A stretch of DNA of 35,407 nucleotides from an uncultured Verrucomicrobia subdivision 3 bacterium (GTDB lineage Bacteria; Verrucomicrobiota; Verrucomicrobiae; Limisphaerales; UBA11358): NCBI GenBank assembly GCA_903921455.1, contig CAIXPZ010000317.1, positions 1 to 35,407 on the forward strand, read 5' to 3'. The notes beneath the pieces are model-generated. The model was not told where the DNA came from, ran no database searches, and saw only the letters and a list, made by a program, of their open reading frames with translations. The translations under genes were made by a program, and so were the position numbers. This document shows positions 1 through 8,442 of the stretch, piece by piece; position 1 is the first letter of the stretch, and each line of letters begins with the position of its first letter.

Positions 1-1743
1 ATCGCCAACCCAGCCGGATTCACCCACTACATTTATACATTCACCTCTCCGGCGACGTTCAATGGTGCGCCCTCGGTCCAGTTATGGAACCTCACCGCCG
101 GCGACAATACGGTTGACTTCGCCAATGTCTCGCTCGTCCTGCTCTGGATCAAAAGCCCTGCCACCACCACCTTGATGTCGAGCGCGAATCCCTCGACGTA
201 TGGCGGCGCGGTCACCTTGACCGCCACGGTGACGACCACCAATGGCGTTCCGACCGGAACGGTCACGTTCCAAGACGGTGTCACCACTCTGGGCATGGGC
301 ACATTAGGAAGTGGCAGCAGCAACACCTTGACCGCCACGCTGACGCTTACAAATTTGTCGGCGAGTTCGCACAGCCTCACCGCCAGCTACGGCGGCGATA
401 CCAACTTTATCGGGAGCACTTCGAGTGCGTTGGCGCAGGTGGTGAACCTGAAGCCGTTGACTGTGACCGGCCTGACGGCGGGAAACAAAGTTTATGACGG
501 CGGGACCAACGCCGCGTTGACCGGCGCCGCCGCGCTCGTCGGCGTGGTGGGCGGCGACACGGTGACACTGGCCGGAACGCCGGCCGCCAGCTTCTCGGAC
601 AAAAACGTCGGCACGGCAAAAACCGTCAGCGTCAGCGGCTACACGTTGGGCGGCGCGAGCGCGACGAATTATTCGCTGGCGCAACCGGCGTTGAGCGCAA
701 ACATCACGGCCCGGCCGGTGACGCTCTCCGGCAGTCGCGTATATGACAGCACCACCACGGCGGCGGCGTCAATCTTGACCATTGGCAACAATGTGGACGG
801 CGCAAATCTGACGTTGAGCGGCAGCGGCACGCTGGCGGGCGCGAACGTCGGCTCGCAGGCGATTTCCGCCGGCACGCTGGCGCTGGGCGGCTCGGCGGCG
901 GGCAACTACACGCTCGTGGGCATGAGCAGCACGGTGACGATCACGGCCGCGTCTTCTGCCACGGCCCTGGCGGCTTCGCTCAATCCATCGTTGCCTGGAA
1001 CGAACGTGGTCTTCACGGCCACGGTGAGCGCGGTGCCGCCTGGCAGCGGCACGCCGACCAACGCGGTGCAATTTCGCACCAACGGTGTAGCGGCGGCGCT
1101 GGTCAACTTGAATAGCAGCGCACAGGCGCTTTATGCCACAAGCTCGTTGCCACATGGTTCCAATGTCGTTACGGCGGAATATTTGAGCGATGGCAATTTT
1201 CTCGCCAGCACCAACAACTTGGTGCTGGTGGTGAACACGCCGCCAGTGGCGAACGCGCTAACGCTGGGCGCAGTGAGCGGGTTGCTGGCGACGATCCAGA
1301 TCATCGGCGGCTCAAACGCGCCGACCGATGCGGACGGCGATCCGCTGACGGTCACGGCGGTGGGCGTTCCCGCCCATGGCATTGCCAGCGCCGACGGCAC
1401 AAACGCGACTTACACCGCCACGAACAATTTTGTCGGCAGCGATAGTTTCAACTACACGGTGAGCGACAACTACGGTGCCACCGCCACGAATGCGGTGACG
1501 GTGAACGTCATCGCCAACAACGCGGGCGTGAACCGGATGACCGCCGGATTGAGCGGCGGGAACCTGGTGCTGGCGTTTCTGGGGATACCGTGGAACAACT
1601 ACGCATTGGATCAGACATTCAGTTTGTCGCCGCCGGTGTGGTTGCCGGTGGTGACCAATCTGACTCCGGCCAACGGGCAACTGCTGTTCACAAACCAACC
1701 GACCGGCAGCAACAGTTTCTGGCGCACCCGTTATGTCCCGTGA
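1..1743 (+). CDS. Large secreted/surface protein with Ig-like and MBG (YDG) repeats, 5' end missing
   Basis: The frame is open from base 1, so the first ATG at 172 is internal and the gene starts outside the window; 580 codons are visible. Domains seen in order (window codons) are a bacterial Ig-like repeat (about 55-150), two MBG/YDG-type repeats with the marker KVYDGGTNAALTG and a second RVYDSTTTAA copy (about 155-315), another Ig-like repeat (about 318-415), and a cadherin/VCBS-like repeat containing DADGDPLTV and DSFNYTVSDNYGAT (about 420-505). The C-terminal 70 residues form a beta-rich tail ending SFWRTRYVP that resembles the tail of the secreted protein at 32780-33787. Such repeats are typical of extracellular adhesin or scaffold proteins. 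No enzyme domain and no PEP-CTERM anchor is visible. The role is inferred as cell-surface binding; the ligand is unknown. Confidence 0.85.
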   Translation: MANPAGFTHYIYTFTSPATFNGAPSVQLWNLTAGDNTVDFANVSLVLLWIKSPATTTLMSSANPSTYGGAVTLTATVTTTNGVPTGTVTFQDGVTTLGMGTLGSGSSNTLTATLTLTNLSASSHSLTASYGGDTNFIGSTSSALAQVVNLKPLTVTGLTAGNKVYDGGTNAALTGAAALVGVVGGDTVTLAGTPAASFSDKNVGTAKTVSVSGYTLGGASATNYSLAQPALSANITARPVTLSGSRVYDSTTTAAASILTIGNNVDGANLTLSGSGTLAGANVGSQAISAGTLALGGSAAGNYTLVGMSSTVTITAASSATALAASLNPSLPGTNVVFTATVSAVPPGSGTPTNAVQFRTNGVAAALVNLNSSAQALYATSSLPHGSNVVTAEYLSDGNFLASTNNLVLVVNTPPVANALTLGAVSGLLATIQIIGGSNAPTDADGDPLTVTAVGVPAHGIASADGTNATYTATNNFVGSDSFNYTVSDNYGATATNAVTVNVIANNAGVNRMTAGLSGGNLVLAFLGIPWNNYALDQTFSLSPPVWLPVVTNLTPANGQLLFTNQPTGSNSFWRTRYVP

Positions 1744-1779
1744 ACGAGCTAATGAATCGGATAATCCAGTTGCAAATGG

Positions 1780-1802
1780 CCGTCTGCCTCTGCGTCAGAC
1801 GG
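1780..1802. terminator. Hairpin after the surface-protein gene, possible terminator
   Basis: A perfect 7-bp stem, CCGTCTG (1780-1786) with CAGACGG (1796-1802), and a 9-base loop lie 37 bases after the stop codon at 1743. No uridine tract follows, so it is not a classical intrinsic terminator. It may still mark the 3' end of the upstream transcript. Confidence 0.3.
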
Positions 1803-1896
1803 AACGATTTGACAATTCGAAAAATAAATTAAAATCAAAGACCTTGTTGTAAAGAACAATTGTTTGCGCAAAACCTAACTAAACTGAAATACCATC

Positions 1897-2907
1897 ATGT
1901 TCATCATCGAATCCTACGCCGTCGCCGTCGCCATGTGCATCATCACCATGCTATGTTGGGGCTCGTGGGCCAACACCCAGAAACTCGCCAGCAAGGAGTG
2001 GCGGTTTCAACTATTCTACTGGGACTATGCCATCGGTGTCTTCCTGCTCGCGCTGCTCCTTGCGTTCACGCTGGGCAGCACTGGCAGCGGCGGCCGCGGC
2101 TTCCTCGCCGACCTGCATCAAGCCGACACCAAATGGCTCGGTTCAGCTTTCGTCGGCGGCGTTATATTCAATCTATCGAACATCCTGCTCGTCGCGGCGA
2201 TTGACATCGCCGGCATGGCGGTGGCGTTTCCCGTCGGCGTCGGGCTGGCGCTCTGCATCGGCGTTATCACGACTTATCTGTCCACCAAGGTTGGCAACAC
2301 GCCGATGCTCGGCCTCGGCGTGGCGGCCATCATGCTGGCGATCATCCTCGACGCCATCGCCTACAAACGCCTCGCCAGCGGCGACAAAAAAACACCGGTC
2401 AAAGGCATTGTCATTTCCATCGCCGCCGGTGTGCTGATGGGTTTCTTTTACAAATATGTTGCGCAATCCATGGGCAAAATTGAACCGCTGACCCACACTC
2501 TCGAACCCGGCAAACTCAGTCCTTACACCGCCGTCGTTTTATTCAGCGCGGGATTGCTGCTCTCGAATTTTCTTTGGAACAGCATCATGATGGTCAAACC
2601 GTTCACCGGTTCGGCTGTGCCGTTCGGCGATTATTTCACCAAAGGCAACGTCCGGCTGCATCTCGTGGGCATCCTCGGCGGCATGATCTGGAACACCGGC
2701 ATGGCGTTTAGCATTATCGCCAGCACCAAGGCCGGCGCGGCGTTGTCCTACGGCCTGGGCCAGGGCGCGACGATGATCGGCGCGTTCTGGGGTGTGTTCA
2801 TCTGGAAAGAATTCAAAGGAGCGCCAAAGGGAACGAACAGCCTGCTCGCCGCCATGTTCCTGCTTTACATCCTCGGCCTCGCCATCCTCATCGCGTCGAA
2901 ATCTTGA
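1897..2907 (+). CDS. GRP/DMT-type sugar transporter, probably ribose or nucleoside-derived sugar
   Basis: The 336-aa protein has about ten hydrophobic segments and almost no soluble domain. It starts with an N-terminal helix carrying CWGSWANTQKLASK, a motif pattern seen in the glucose/ribose porter (GRP) branch of the drug/metabolite transporter superfamily, and has GMAVAFPVGVGLALCIGV in the middle. It would be an inner-membrane sugar:proton symporter. The ATG at 1897 is the first start in frame and puts the first membrane helix at the N-terminus. It lies 15 bases upstream of a ribokinase gene, which is followed by a nucleoside hydrolase, so ribose is the likely substrate. It is related in fold to RhaT but clearly different from the true RhaT at 14775. 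Specificity is inferred from neighbours only. Confidence 0.8.
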   Translation: MFIIESYAVAVAMCIITMLCWGSWANTQKLASKEWRFQLFYWDYAIGVFLLALLLAFTLGSTGSGGRGFLADLHQADTKWLGSAFVGGVIFNLSNILLVAAIDIAGMAVAFPVGVGLALCIGVITTYLSTKVGNTPMLGLGVAAIMLAIILDAIAYKRLASGDKKTPVKGIVISIAAGVLMGFFYKYVAQSMGKIEPLTHTLEPGKLSPYTAVVLFSAGLLLSNFLWNSIMMVKPFTGSAVPFGDYFTKGNVRLHLVGILGGMIWNTGMAFSIIASTKAGAALSYGLGQGATMIGAFWGVFIWKEFKGAPKGTNSLLAAMFLLYILGLAILIASKS

Positions 2908-2922
2908 ACAAATAAAACTGTC

Positions 2923-3972
2923 ATGTCCACTCCTTCCATCATTGTCGTTGGCAGTTCCAACACCGACATGATCATCAAGCTCGACCGCATTCCGCGACCG
3001 GGCGAAACCATCCTCGGCGGCGAATTTGTCACCGCCGCCGGCGGCAAAGGCGCGAACCAGGCCGTCGCCGCCGCCCGCGCCGGCGGCAAAGTTACCTTCA
3101 TCGGCCGCGTTGGCTGCGACATGTTCGGCGACGAAGCAATCGCCGGTTTTCGCCGCGACGGCATCAATTTGAAACACCTCGTCCGCGACGCCAAAGCGCC
3201 GTCGGGCGCGGCCTTGATCTTCGTGGCGAAGGACGGCGAGAACAGCATCGCCGTGGCTGGCGGCGCGAACGGACGGCTTTCGCCCGCCGATGTCAGGAAA
3301 GCGAAACGGGCTTTCGCCAATGCCAGCGCCGTGATAATGCAGTTGGAAACGCCGCTCGAAACCGTCCAGGCCGCCGCCGAACTGGCGGCCAAGGCCGGTG
3401 TCCGCGTCATTCTCAACCCCGCACCGGCGCGGTCGTTGCCGGATAAATTGCTCAAGCTGGTTTCCATTCTCACGCCGAACGAAACCGAAGCCGAATTGCT
3501 CACCGGCATCAAAGTCACCGACGAGAAATCCGCCGGTCAGGCTGCCGATAAACTTTTGGCCAAGGGCGTCGAGACCGTGATTCTCACGCTTGGCGCACGC
3601 GGCGCGTTTGTGGCCGGCGCGGGAATCCGCCAGCTTGTGGCTGGTTTCAAGGTGAAGCCCGTGGATACCACCGCCGCCGGCGACACCTTCAACGGCGCGC
3701 TCGTCGTGGCGCTGGGCGAGAGCCTTGCGCTGATTGACGCCGTGCGTTTCGCCAACGCCGCCGCCGCCATTTCCGTCACGCGCCTGGGCGCGCAACCGTC
3801 CGCGCCGTCGCGGAAAGAAATTGACCGGTTCCTTGGATGTCAGTCAAAAACACCGCAAGTCAGAGCGGGTGTCAATGGCTTCATCACTTCCCTGTCATCC
3901 AACAAATTGACCACTACTAAAACCATTTGCGCCCGTGACGAACTTGCCGTGCAACCACCACAACTATTATGA
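2923..3972 (+). CDS. rbsK: Ribokinase (PfkB family)
   Basis: This kinase phosphorylates D-ribose to ribose 5-phosphate with ATP in the cytoplasm. The N-terminus GSSNTDMIIKLDRIPRPGET and the PfkB signature 1 region GGKGANQAVAAARAGG (about residues 42-57) are clear. The second signature, DTTAAGDTFNGALVVAL (about 247-263), contains the catalytic Asp of the AAGD anion hole. Homology to RbsK ends around residue 305 (EIDRFLG). The remaining 44 or so residues, rich in Thr, Ser and Gln, are not part of the family and look like read-through of former intergenic DNA. The gene is 15 bases after the sugar transporter and overlaps the nucleoside hydrolase by 4 bases (ATGA), indicating one operon for ribose from nucleosides. 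Another sugar kinase specificity within PfkB is possible but less likely. Confidence 0.88.
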   Translation: MSTPSIIVVGSSNTDMIIKLDRIPRPGETILGGEFVTAAGGKGANQAVAAARAGGKVTFIGRVGCDMFGDEAIAGFRRDGINLKHLVRDAKAPSGAALIFVAKDGENSIAVAGGANGRLSPADVRKAKRAFANASAVIMQLETPLETVQAAAELAAKAGVRVILNPAPARSLPDKLLKLVSILTPNETEAELLTGIKVTDEKSAGQAADKLLAKGVETVILTLGARGAFVAGAGIRQLVAGFKVKPVDTTAAGDTFNGALVVALGESLALIDAVRFANAAAAISVTRLGAQPSAPSRKEIDRFLGCQSKTPQVRAGVNGFITSLSSNKLTTTKTICARDELAVQPPQLL

Positions 3973-4985
3973 TCAAAAAAATTCTTTTCGCCTGGCTGCT
4001 TGCGACGTCGCTCGTGCAAGCCGCACCGGTGAAACTCATCCTGGACACCGACATGGGCAACGATGTGGATGATCTCATGGCCTTGTGCATGATTCACACC
4101 TTGGAAGCACATGGCGCGGTGGAACTGCTCGCCGTGACCATCACCAAGGATAATCCGCAGGCGGCGGCCTTTGTGGATGCGGTGAATACTTTCTACGGAC
4201 AACCGGATGTCCCCATCGGCGTTGTGACCAATGGCGCGACGCGAGATGCCGGCAAGTTCCTCTTGCTGGCCGATGCTAGGAACGAAGACAGCTCGCTGCG
4301 TTATCCCCACAAACTCAAGAGCGGCAAAGATGCCCCAGAAGCGGTCAGCTTGATTCGCAAGCTGCTTGCCGCACAACCGGACGACAGCGTCACGCTGGTG
4401 GGGACGGGCTTCTTCACCAATTGGCGACGCTTGCTGGAATCGCCGCCGGACGATGCCTCACCGCTCAATGGACACGATCTCATCGCGAAGAAAGTGAAGT
4501 TGCTTTCAGTCATGGCAGGGGCCTTCCAGACAGTAAACTGGGATTCGCGGTATCGCGAATACAACGTGGTCACTGATTTGCCCGCTGCACAGGCCGTGGC
4601 GAAAAGCTGGCCAACGCCGATGGTTTGGAGCGGCTTCGAGATTGGCGCAGCGGTGATGTTTCCCCACGAGGTGATTGAGCATGACTTCGAATATGTGAAG
4701 CATCATCCGCTTAAGGAAGCCTATTATCTTTATTGTCCGCCACCACAAGACCGCCCCATGTGGGATCCGACCGCACTATTGTATGCGGTTTATCCCGACC
4801 GCGGCTATTTTGACCTTTCGCCACCCGGCACCGTCACGGTCGAGAACAACGGTGCCACTTGGTTTCGCCCGTCGAATGATGGCAAATGCCTCCATCGCTA
4901 CCTTGTGATGAACGCCGTTCAAGCCGCCCGTGTGCGCGAAGCCATCGTGCAGCTCTGCGTGACTCCACCCGCAAAAATGAAGTGA
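3969..4985 (+). CDS. Secreted nucleoside hydrolase (inosine-uridine preferring family)
   Basis: The 338-aa protein starts with a signal peptide (two Lys, then a hydrophobic stretch ending LVQAAP), so it is exported. The mature N-terminus carries LILDTDMGNDVDD, the calcium-binding Asp cluster that defines nucleoside hydrolases, which cleave the N-glycosidic bond of ribonucleosides to free base and ribose. The His and Asp expected near the C-terminus could not be assigned with confidence. The start codon overlaps the ribokinase stop. Together with the GRP transporter and ribokinase it forms a coherent unit: cleave nucleosides outside the cytoplasm, import the ribose, phosphorylate it. Base preference cannot be read from the sequence. 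Confidence 0.85.
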   Translation: MIKKILFAWLLATSLVQAAPVKLILDTDMGNDVDDLMALCMIHTLEAHGAVELLAVTITKDNPQAAAFVDAVNTFYGQPDVPIGVVTNGATRDAGKFLLLADARNEDSSLRYPHKLKSGKDAPEAVSLIRKLLAAQPDDSVTLVGTGFFTNWRRLLESPPDDASPLNGHDLIAKKVKLLSVMAGAFQTVNWDSRYREYNVVTDLPAAQAVAKSWPTPMVWSGFEIGAAVMFPHEVIEHDFEYVKHHPLKEAYYLYCPPPQDRPMWDPTALLYAVYPDRGYFDLSPPGTVTVENNGATWFRPSNDGKCLHRYLVMNAVQAARVREAIVQLCVTPPAKMK

Positions 4986-5142
4986 TGAACGAACATCCAA
5001 AGATTGTCGGTAGCCGTTCACCAAATGAAAGGGGGCAGAGATGACTGATATGTATCCATCTCGTGTAACGAGTGCATCGCAAAGGCAACGCTCCATTAGC
5101 CAGCTCTTCACATGCGTATACGAACAAAAAAAAAAATCGGCG

Positions 5143-7110
5143 ATGCTGGTGCAACTCGGTTGGTTGCTGCTCTTGTTCGTCGGCCTGCCGGCGCGTTGTG
5201 AAAAAATCTCCGGTTGGGTCGGGGCGCATCAGTTTGCGTTCGACGTGCGCTCTGTGCCCTCGACAGAAGTGTTCCCGGTTGCCGGAGTGACGGCGGAGTT
5301 CATCGCCATTACCGAGGTTTATCCCGATAATCCCAAAGCGGTTTCATATCACTATCTCGTTACTGCTCCCGGCCTCGCTCCGTTTGAGCGCTGCTACTCT
5401 GCCCGGGGGTTCGGACCGGTCGCCTACTTCTTGCGCGTCGCCCGACAACCGGTCGGCTCGGTAACGCTGACCAATCTCGGCGGCGGCACGCCACAAATTC
5501 TTGGCGTGCGCGCGGTGACTCGCGATGAACTGGCCCGTATCAAACGCGATGACAAGTTCACGCTCATGGGCACGGTGATTAATCCGAGGAATGCCATGAG
5601 CGAGGACGAACAAGTCAGGCGGATTGCTGAGAGGCTTGTCGCCGATCCAAAGCGGAACATTGGCCGGGCATTCTCCTACGAAATCTATTATGCCAACAGT
5701 AACACCAACGATGTGCGTCGACAGTTGGAGGCTGCCAGACAGTGGTCACTACAATACAAACTGCCAGTGCTGCTCGGCATGGTCTCGTGGTGGAACGGCA
5801 CGCCGCGCAACGTGCCAGACGGGCTGGGTGGCAAGTTTGGCGACCTTCAGTATCAGCAGGTATGCTATACCCCGGACAGCATTCACCCGGAAAACACGGA
5901 GTTGCGGAAGTTGCTCGGCGAGCGATACAACCCCCACTATTGCCTTTCGACACCGAATATTTGGAACAATACTCCATGGCTGACCTTGAACAGCACGGAA
6001 CTAAATGCCTATCGCGCCCGCCGAATGCGTGAAGCGGTGGACTTGTTGGCTGAAATCAGCCAGGGCGACACCGCGTGGATCGCCGGCATCTTTCTGGAGA
6101 ACGAGCCGCGTTACTGGGACACACAGTCAACCCAGGGAACGCCGCAATGGTGTGGCGAACGCTGGGCTGATTTCAATCCCTGCGTTATTGCCGCCGCCGC
6201 TCGGGACGGGGTGACATTGGATCCCGCCGATGGATTGTCGCTGGAGGAATTGACCTGGTTGCAAAAAAACGCCGGACGCTATTTTCAAGAGACGGTCAAC
6301 ATGTTCCGCGCGGCGCTGGCGGCCCGGGGGCTGCTTGATAAGTTTCCCATATACACCCACTCACTCCAGATTCCGATCTTGTTTCCCGGAGTGAAAATCA
6401 ACCGGACGCCATCAGACTGGGCCAGAGCAGTCGGGGCGCGCACCGGCATCGAAGGCATCTGGAGCCAACCCTCGGATTTCGATCGCGTGCGCGAATGGGG
6501 GCCGTGGTGCAATCTAAATCGCGAGGAGACCGATGGCAGTCCCATTGATACACACCTCTGGGATCTGCGCACGGCCTATGCCATGGGTGCCGAGTTGTTC
6601 AACAGCTATAACTGGCATCTGATCAAGAAAGACGCCTACTTCAACTACGCGCGCAATTTTGTGGCGGCGCTGCCGTCCGTCACGCTCCCGCCGGTTCGCG
6701 CCGAGCGGATAAACTCAAACACCATCACCCTCACGCCACCCGGCGGTCTGCAGGCTTTCACACAAATCATTGTTCCAGTGGAAACCATTCCCGGTCGTGC
6801 AGTCAAAGGCATGACGGTGGCATTGGCTGTTGACGGCGGCCCAAATCTAACGTGGTTCTCCGAACGCCAGCCGCTTCCAGCCGGTGGCCGCCGTCTGTTG
6901 ACGTTTGTTTTTCCCGCGCCAGCCGAGGTGCGTTGGTCGGACACAGGAACGATTCGCCTGCGCGCGTATGATGCGGGTGGCGCGGAGGTGCATAGGGCGG
7001 TGGCTTTTACCAGTGGCGCGGCGCAGGAGCTGCGCTTAAACTACGATTTGGAGCAGAGTCGCGCCTTGAGCCGGCTGCTGATGCAATGGAAACAAGCTGC
7101 TCCGCGATGA
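5143..7110 (+). CDS. Secreted TIM-barrel-like protein of unknown family, possible glycoside hydrolase
   Basis: I place the start at the ATG at 5143, not the in-frame ATG at 5041, because it sits directly before a hydrophobic signal peptide (LVQLGWLLLLFVGLPARC) and the intervening 34 residues include a run of 11 A bases and no domain. The mature protein is about 635 aa. The N-terminal 110 residues look like a beta-sandwich. The middle contains repeated Trp/Tyr-rich strands, including VSWWNGTPRNVP and WIAGIFLENEPRYWDT (about 312-327), where the ENEP pattern resembles the acid/base motif of clan GH-A barrels. The last 110 residues are a beta domain. I do not recognise a named family. It lies among secreted sugar-degrading enzymes and probably acts on a plant or algal glycan, which is inference. 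Confidence 0.6.
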   Translation: MLVQLGWLLLLFVGLPARCEKISGWVGAHQFAFDVRSVPSTEVFPVAGVTAEFIAITEVYPDNPKAVSYHYLVTAPGLAPFERCYSARGFGPVAYFLRVARQPVGSVTLTNLGGGTPQILGVRAVTRDELARIKRDDKFTLMGTVINPRNAMSEDEQVRRIAERLVADPKRNIGRAFSYEIYYANSNTNDVRRQLEAARQWSLQYKLPVLLGMVSWWNGTPRNVPDGLGGKFGDLQYQQVCYTPDSIHPENTELRKLLGERYNPHYCLSTPNIWNNTPWLTLNSTELNAYRARRMREAVDLLAEISQGDTAWIAGIFLENEPRYWDTQSTQGTPQWCGERWADFNPCVIAAAARDGVTLDPADGLSLEELTWLQKNAGRYFQETVNMFRAALAARGLLDKFPIYTHSLQIPILFPGVKINRTPSDWARAVGARTGIEGIWSQPSDFDRVREWGPWCNLNREETDGSPIDTHLWDLRTAYAMGAELFNSYNWHLIKKDAYFNYARNFVAALPSVTLPPVRAERINSNTITLTPPGGLQAFTQIIVPVETIPGRAVKGMTVALAVDGGPNLTWFSERQPLPAGGRRLLTFVFPAPAEVRWSDTGTIRLRAYDAGGAEVHRAVAFTSGAAQELRLNYDLEQSRALSRLLMQWKQAAPR

Positions 7111-7176
7111 GCGAAAAATGAAAACCAAACCATCACCATTAACTCAACTCCGAAAAGTTGTTTTCGGCAGCTTCCT

Positions 7177-8430
7177 ATGATAGCCGCATCAAACAAAACA
7201 GGTTGGATACGCGGACTGCTGCTGTTAGTGGCCATTGCCCCCGAGTTGGTGAATCTTGCCGGTTGGGCCGGGAAAACCAATTCGCCTATCACCGTGGCGT
7301 GCTATTATTTTCCCGATTTTCATCCGGGCGACCCACGCAACACCAAACTCAAGGGCAAAGACTGGTCGGAATGGAAGCTGGTGGCGGATGCCAAGCCGCG
7401 CTTTCCCGGCGAGCATCAGCCCAATGTGCCGCTGTGGGGGTATTGCGATGAATCCAACCCGCAGGTAATGGCCAAAAAGATAGGCGCCGCGGCTGACAAT
7501 GGCATCAACGTCTTCATCTTTGATTGGTATTATTACAACGACGGCCCGTATTTGCAGGGCTGTCTGGATGATGGGTTTCTCAAGGCCACAAATGTCAATC
7601 GCATCAAATTTGCCCTCATGTGGGCGAATCATGACTGGCTCGAATTGCATCCTGCCAAACTGGGCCAGCCACAAAAGCTGCTGTATCCTGGGAAAGTTAC
7701 GCCCGAACACTTTGACCAGATTTGTGATTACGTCATCAAGAATTATTTTCTGAATTCGTCCTATTGGAAAATTGACGGCAAGCCTTATTTTTCCTTTTAC
7801 GATTTGAACAAGTTGCTGGAAAATTTCGGCTCAGTGGAAGCGACACGGGCGGCTCTGGACAAGTTTCGCGCCAAAGCCAAGGCAGCCGGTCTGCCTGGAC
7901 TTCATCTGAACGCCGTGGTTTGGGGGCAGCCTATTCTGCCTGCGGAGAAAACCCCCGCCGATGTCGCCAAACTGGTGCGCGAACTCGGTTTTGATTCCGT
8001 CACTTCCTATGTGTGGATTCACCATGTGCCGCTGCCCCAGCAGCAGACTGACTACAACTATGTCCGCGACGCCTACTTCAAGTATTGGAACGAGGCGGAG
8101 AAGGAATACGACGTGCCATATATTCCGAATGTGACGATGGGCTGGGATCCCAGTCCCCGCTGCAATCAGAGTGACAAGTTCGGCAATTTTGGTTATCCCT
8201 TCATGAACACCATCTGCAGCAACACGCCGGAGCGGTTCAAGGAAGAATTGGAATTGACCAAGCAACGCCTGCTCGCCGCCCCGAATGGCCCTCGCATCCT
8301 CAACCTCAATTGCTGGAATGAATGGACCGAGGGCAGCTATTTGGAGCCGGACACTGTCCATGGCCTGTCCTACTTAAAAGCGGTCAAAGAGGTCTTTCCG
8401 CCACCGAAGTCCGGTTTGTCCGCTCAATAA
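7177..8430 (+). CDS. Secreted WbsX/GH99-like protein
   Basis: The 417-aa protein has a hydrophobic leader at residues 10-33, and mature sequence begins near TNSPITVACYYFPDFHPGD. The opening YYFPDFHPGD, the central FIFDWYYYNDGPYLQGCLDD with WANHDW, and the C-terminal NLNCWNEWTEGSYLEPD are the signature blocks of the glycosyltransferase WbsX/GH99-like barrel family (PF14307). In polysaccharide-degrading bacteria, members with leaders are usually treated as endo-acting glycoside hydrolases related to GH99 and GH71. It is followed 12 bases later by the GH43-like gene, so both are probably co-transcribed. The true substrate is unknown. The alternative, a glycosyltransferase role, is less likely given the signal peptide and neighbours. 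Confidence 0.75.
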   Translation: MIAASNKTGWIRGLLLLVAIAPELVNLAGWAGKTNSPITVACYYFPDFHPGDPRNTKLKGKDWSEWKLVADAKPRFPGEHQPNVPLWGYCDESNPQVMAKKIGAAADNGINVFIFDWYYYNDGPYLQGCLDDGFLKATNVNRIKFALMWANHDWLELHPAKLGQPQKLLYPGKVTPEHFDQICDYVIKNYFLNSSYWKIDGKPYFSFYDLNKLLENFGSVEATRAALDKFRAKAKAAGLPGLHLNAVVWGQPILPAEKTPADVAKLVRELGFDSVTSYVWIHHVPLPQQQTDYNYVRDAYFKYWNEAEKEYDVPYIPNVTMGWDPSPRCNQSDKFGNFGYPFMNTICSNTPERFKEELELTKQRLLAAPNGPRILNLNCWNEWTEGSYLEPDTVHGLSYLKAVKEVFPPPKSGLSAQ

Positions 8431-8442
8431 AATGAACTGAAC

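Noticed and set aside
160..1510. Repeats in the surface-protein gene as a CRISPR or tandem DNA repeat
   Set aside because: The repetition is at protein-domain level with diverged DNA; there are no short exact repeats with unique spacers. No CRISPR array was seen anywhere in the window.
2539..3795. A 418-codon open frame on the minus strand across the sugar transporter and ribokinase genes
   Set aside because: It is the antisense shadow of two well-supported genes. Its translation is rich in Gly, Arg, His and Asp without any domain, as expected in GC-rich coding DNA.
5041..5142. In-frame ATG at 5041 as start of the unknown secreted protein
   Set aside because: It would bury the signal peptide 35 residues inside the protein and includes a run of 11 A bases. 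The ATG at 5143 gives a normal leader.
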